From: CAYFJO01 sp964343305
GTDB taxonomy: Bacteria > Planctomycetota > Planctomycetia > Pirellulales > Pirellulaceae
Assembly: GCA_964343305.1 (NCBI GenBank)
Contig: CAYFJO010000517.1
Coordinates: 1-7,333, forward strand
Reading direction: 5' to 3'
Length of the DNA: 7,333 nucleotides
Positions 6,395-7,333 of the stretch are shown one piece after another. Under the pieces are notes generated by a model. That model was not told where the DNA came from. It did no database searches and was given only the letters and a program-made list of their open reading frames with translations. How positions within the stretch are numbered: position 1 is the first letter of the stretch; the number at the start of each line of letters is the position of its first letter. The translations under genes were made by a program, and so were the position numbers.

Positions 6395-6418
6395 GACGGT
6401 TGTTTGGCACTCCACAAT
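6391..6418 (+). promoter_or_regulatory. Weak promoter candidate for the secreted-protein gene
   Basis: TTGAGA (6391-6396, five of six bases of the -35 consensus) is followed after 16 bp by CACAAT (6413-6418, four of six bases of the -10). Transcription would begin near 6425, about 20 nt before the ATG, leaving room for the AGGGA ribosome site. It is a weak match and could occur by chance. Confidence 0.22.
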
Positions 6419-6432
6419 CTAATGCACAGGTC

Positions 6433-6437
6433 AGGGA
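6433..6437 (+). promoter_or_regulatory. Ribosome binding site deciding the secreted-protein start
   Basis: AGGGA stands 7 nt before the ATG at 6445. That ATG also places a well-formed signal peptide at the N-terminus. The upstream in-frame TTG at 6391 would add 18 residues in front of the signal peptide and is therefore rejected. Confidence 0.6.
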
Positions 6438-6444
6438 ATCCGAC

Positions 6445-7287
6445 ATGCGCAACGCGCCCATCCTCTTCAAGACCTTGCTGATCGCTTGTCTGGCCGCGGC
6501 ATCTGCGCTGGGCCAAGAATACTCGCGCACGCGACGCTTTGATCGCAATCCCGGCTGGGACGGCCACAACAATCGGCCTGCTGAAAAAAAGGCGGTGACG
6601 GTGATCGAGGACTTCGGCTACAGCCTGACTCGTCATTCCGGGGGAAAGTCTGCCGGTGAGATCGGCGGGCGTGTCGTGCGCAGCAGCCGGTCCGCGGCTT
6701 ACTTGAAGCCGTTGGAAAGGGTGCTGACGCTGAATGATCCACTGCACTCATCGGGCCGGTTCGTCGTCAAGCAAACCGGAGGCATGAGTTCGCTCCACTT
6801 CGGTTGGTTCAATTCCAAAACCATCGGCGAAACTTCTTTTGCAACCAATGCGCTACGGATTCGTCTCATCGGCGAATCCAACGGCTGCGAGGTAGGCGTC
6901 GGTTTCACGACCAGCCAGGGCCAGGGTCACGATGTGCGTGCAACGGGCGTCGGTCCCAAGGGGGCGAAAGTCCGCGACTTCAACAGGATTCCCATCAACA
7001 CCCTCTACACCTACGACTTGCGATACGATCCCAAGGGGAACAACGGAAGCGGCCGGATCATCTTTTCGCTGGGAGGAGACGGACCGCACACAGTGAAGGA
7101 TATCATCGTAGACGTAAATCCCAAGCTCCGTAAAACCGGCGCCCTGTACGACAGCTTCGGAATTGTCAATTCGAGGGCTGAACCGGGTGGGGCACTCGTG
7201 GCATTCTTTGACGACTTGACGCTCGACGGGCAAACGCTTTCGTTCGACGAGAACCCTGGCTGGGTCGGGAAGAACAACCGTGTTTGA
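6445..7287 (+). CDS. Secreted protein of unknown function with terminal FDxNPGWxGxNNR motifs
   Basis: Protein of 280 aa with a signal peptide at about 1-23 ('MRNAPILFKTLLIACLAAAS', cleavage probably after ALG), so it should be exported. The mature part opens with 'FDRNPGWDGHNNR' (32-44) and closes with 'FDENPGWVGKNNR' (267-279), identical at ten of thirteen positions. Between them lie 'EDFGYSLTRHSGGKSAGEIGG' (55-75), 'HFGWFN' (118-123), 'TYDLRYDPKGNNGSGRIIFSL' (189-209), 'DSFGIVN' (236-242) and 'FFDDLTLDG' (254-262). Alternating strands, Gly/Asp/Asn turns and the late 'FFDDL' suggest a beta-sandwich of the concanavalin/LamG or carbohydrate-binding kind. From memory, similar modules occur in planctomycete secreted proteins, but I assign no activity and see no catalytic residues. 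The second motif sits one residue from the stop, so the protein may have lost a following module. It appears to be a stand-alone gene. Confidence 0.8.
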   Translation: MRNAPILFKTLLIACLAAASALGQEYSRTRRFDRNPGWDGHNNRPAEKKAVTVIEDFGYSLTRHSGGKSAGEIGGRVVRSSRSAAYLKPLERVLTLNDPLHSSGRFVVKQTGGMSSLHFGWFNSKTIGETSFATNALRIRLIGESNGCEVGVGFTTSQGQGHDVRATGVGPKGAKVRDFNRIPINTLYTYDLRYDPKGNNGSGRIIFSLGGDGPHTVKDIIVDVNPKLRKTGALYDSFGIVNSRAEPGGALVAFFDDLTLDGQTLSFDENPGWVGKNNRV

Positions 7288-7333
7288 TTAGCGGATAGGT
7301 AATACCTTGGTGGGCATCTTTTTATTGCGTCCC

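Noticed and set aside
7288..7333. Possible terminator after the secreted-protein gene (TTTTT near 7318-7323)
   Set aside because: Only a 3-bp stem (ACC-TT-GGT) precedes the T-run, too weak to support.

Overview
The window looks like a piece of a Planctomycetota chromosome (Pirellula/Rhodopirellula-like). This is inferred from protein style, not from a marker gene. The clues are a membrane protein ending in HEAT and short leucine-rich repeats of the LTDxGLxHLxGLxxLxxLxL type, an 'LRFRLWHVLIAV' segment resembling the 'FSLRTLLIAV' helices common in planctomycete proteins, and a secreted protein with the FDxNPGWxGxNNR motif. Gene density is low and coding sequence is moderately GC-rich.

Left part (1-3267): metabolic genes. 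A ketopantoate-reductase-family gene (rightward, 5' end outside the window) converges on a leftward pair: a thiamine-pyrophosphate (TPP) enzyme of the acetolactate synthase/benzoylformate decarboxylase superfamily (1666-3267), followed by an HpcH/HpaI-type class II aldolase (871-1608). The two leftward genes are closely spaced and probably form an operon. All three act on 2-oxo acids: the TPP enzyme decarboxylates or ligates them, the aldolase adds or removes a pyruvate unit, and the reductase makes 2-hydroxy acids. Together they could be a small 2-oxo-acid pathway, but the substrates cannot be read from sequence.

Middle (3268-4244): about 950 bp without a convincing gene. Its right end holds an extended -10 promoter candidate preceded by three alternating copies of TTCTCG, an operator-like arrangement. 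This leads into a 502-aa multi-domain membrane protein (4245-5753): four N-terminal membrane segments, a fifth one, HEAT repeats and leucine-rich repeats. A good ribosome-binding site and ATG inside the gene (4698) mark the border between the two halves and could start a shorter protein.

Right part (5754-7333): an orphan C-terminal fragment of the replicative helicase DnaB on the minus strand (about 5855-6112), a 30-codon signal-peptide-like mini-ORF, and a secreted 280-aa protein (6445-7287) that carries the same 13-residue motif at both ends.

No RNA gene, CRISPR array, insertion sequence or complete mobile element was recognised. I do not see a clear new defence or mobile system. The best leads are the Ser that replaces the usual cofactor-binding Asn in the TPP enzyme, the operator-like promoter and internal start of the membrane protein, and the DnaB remnant.
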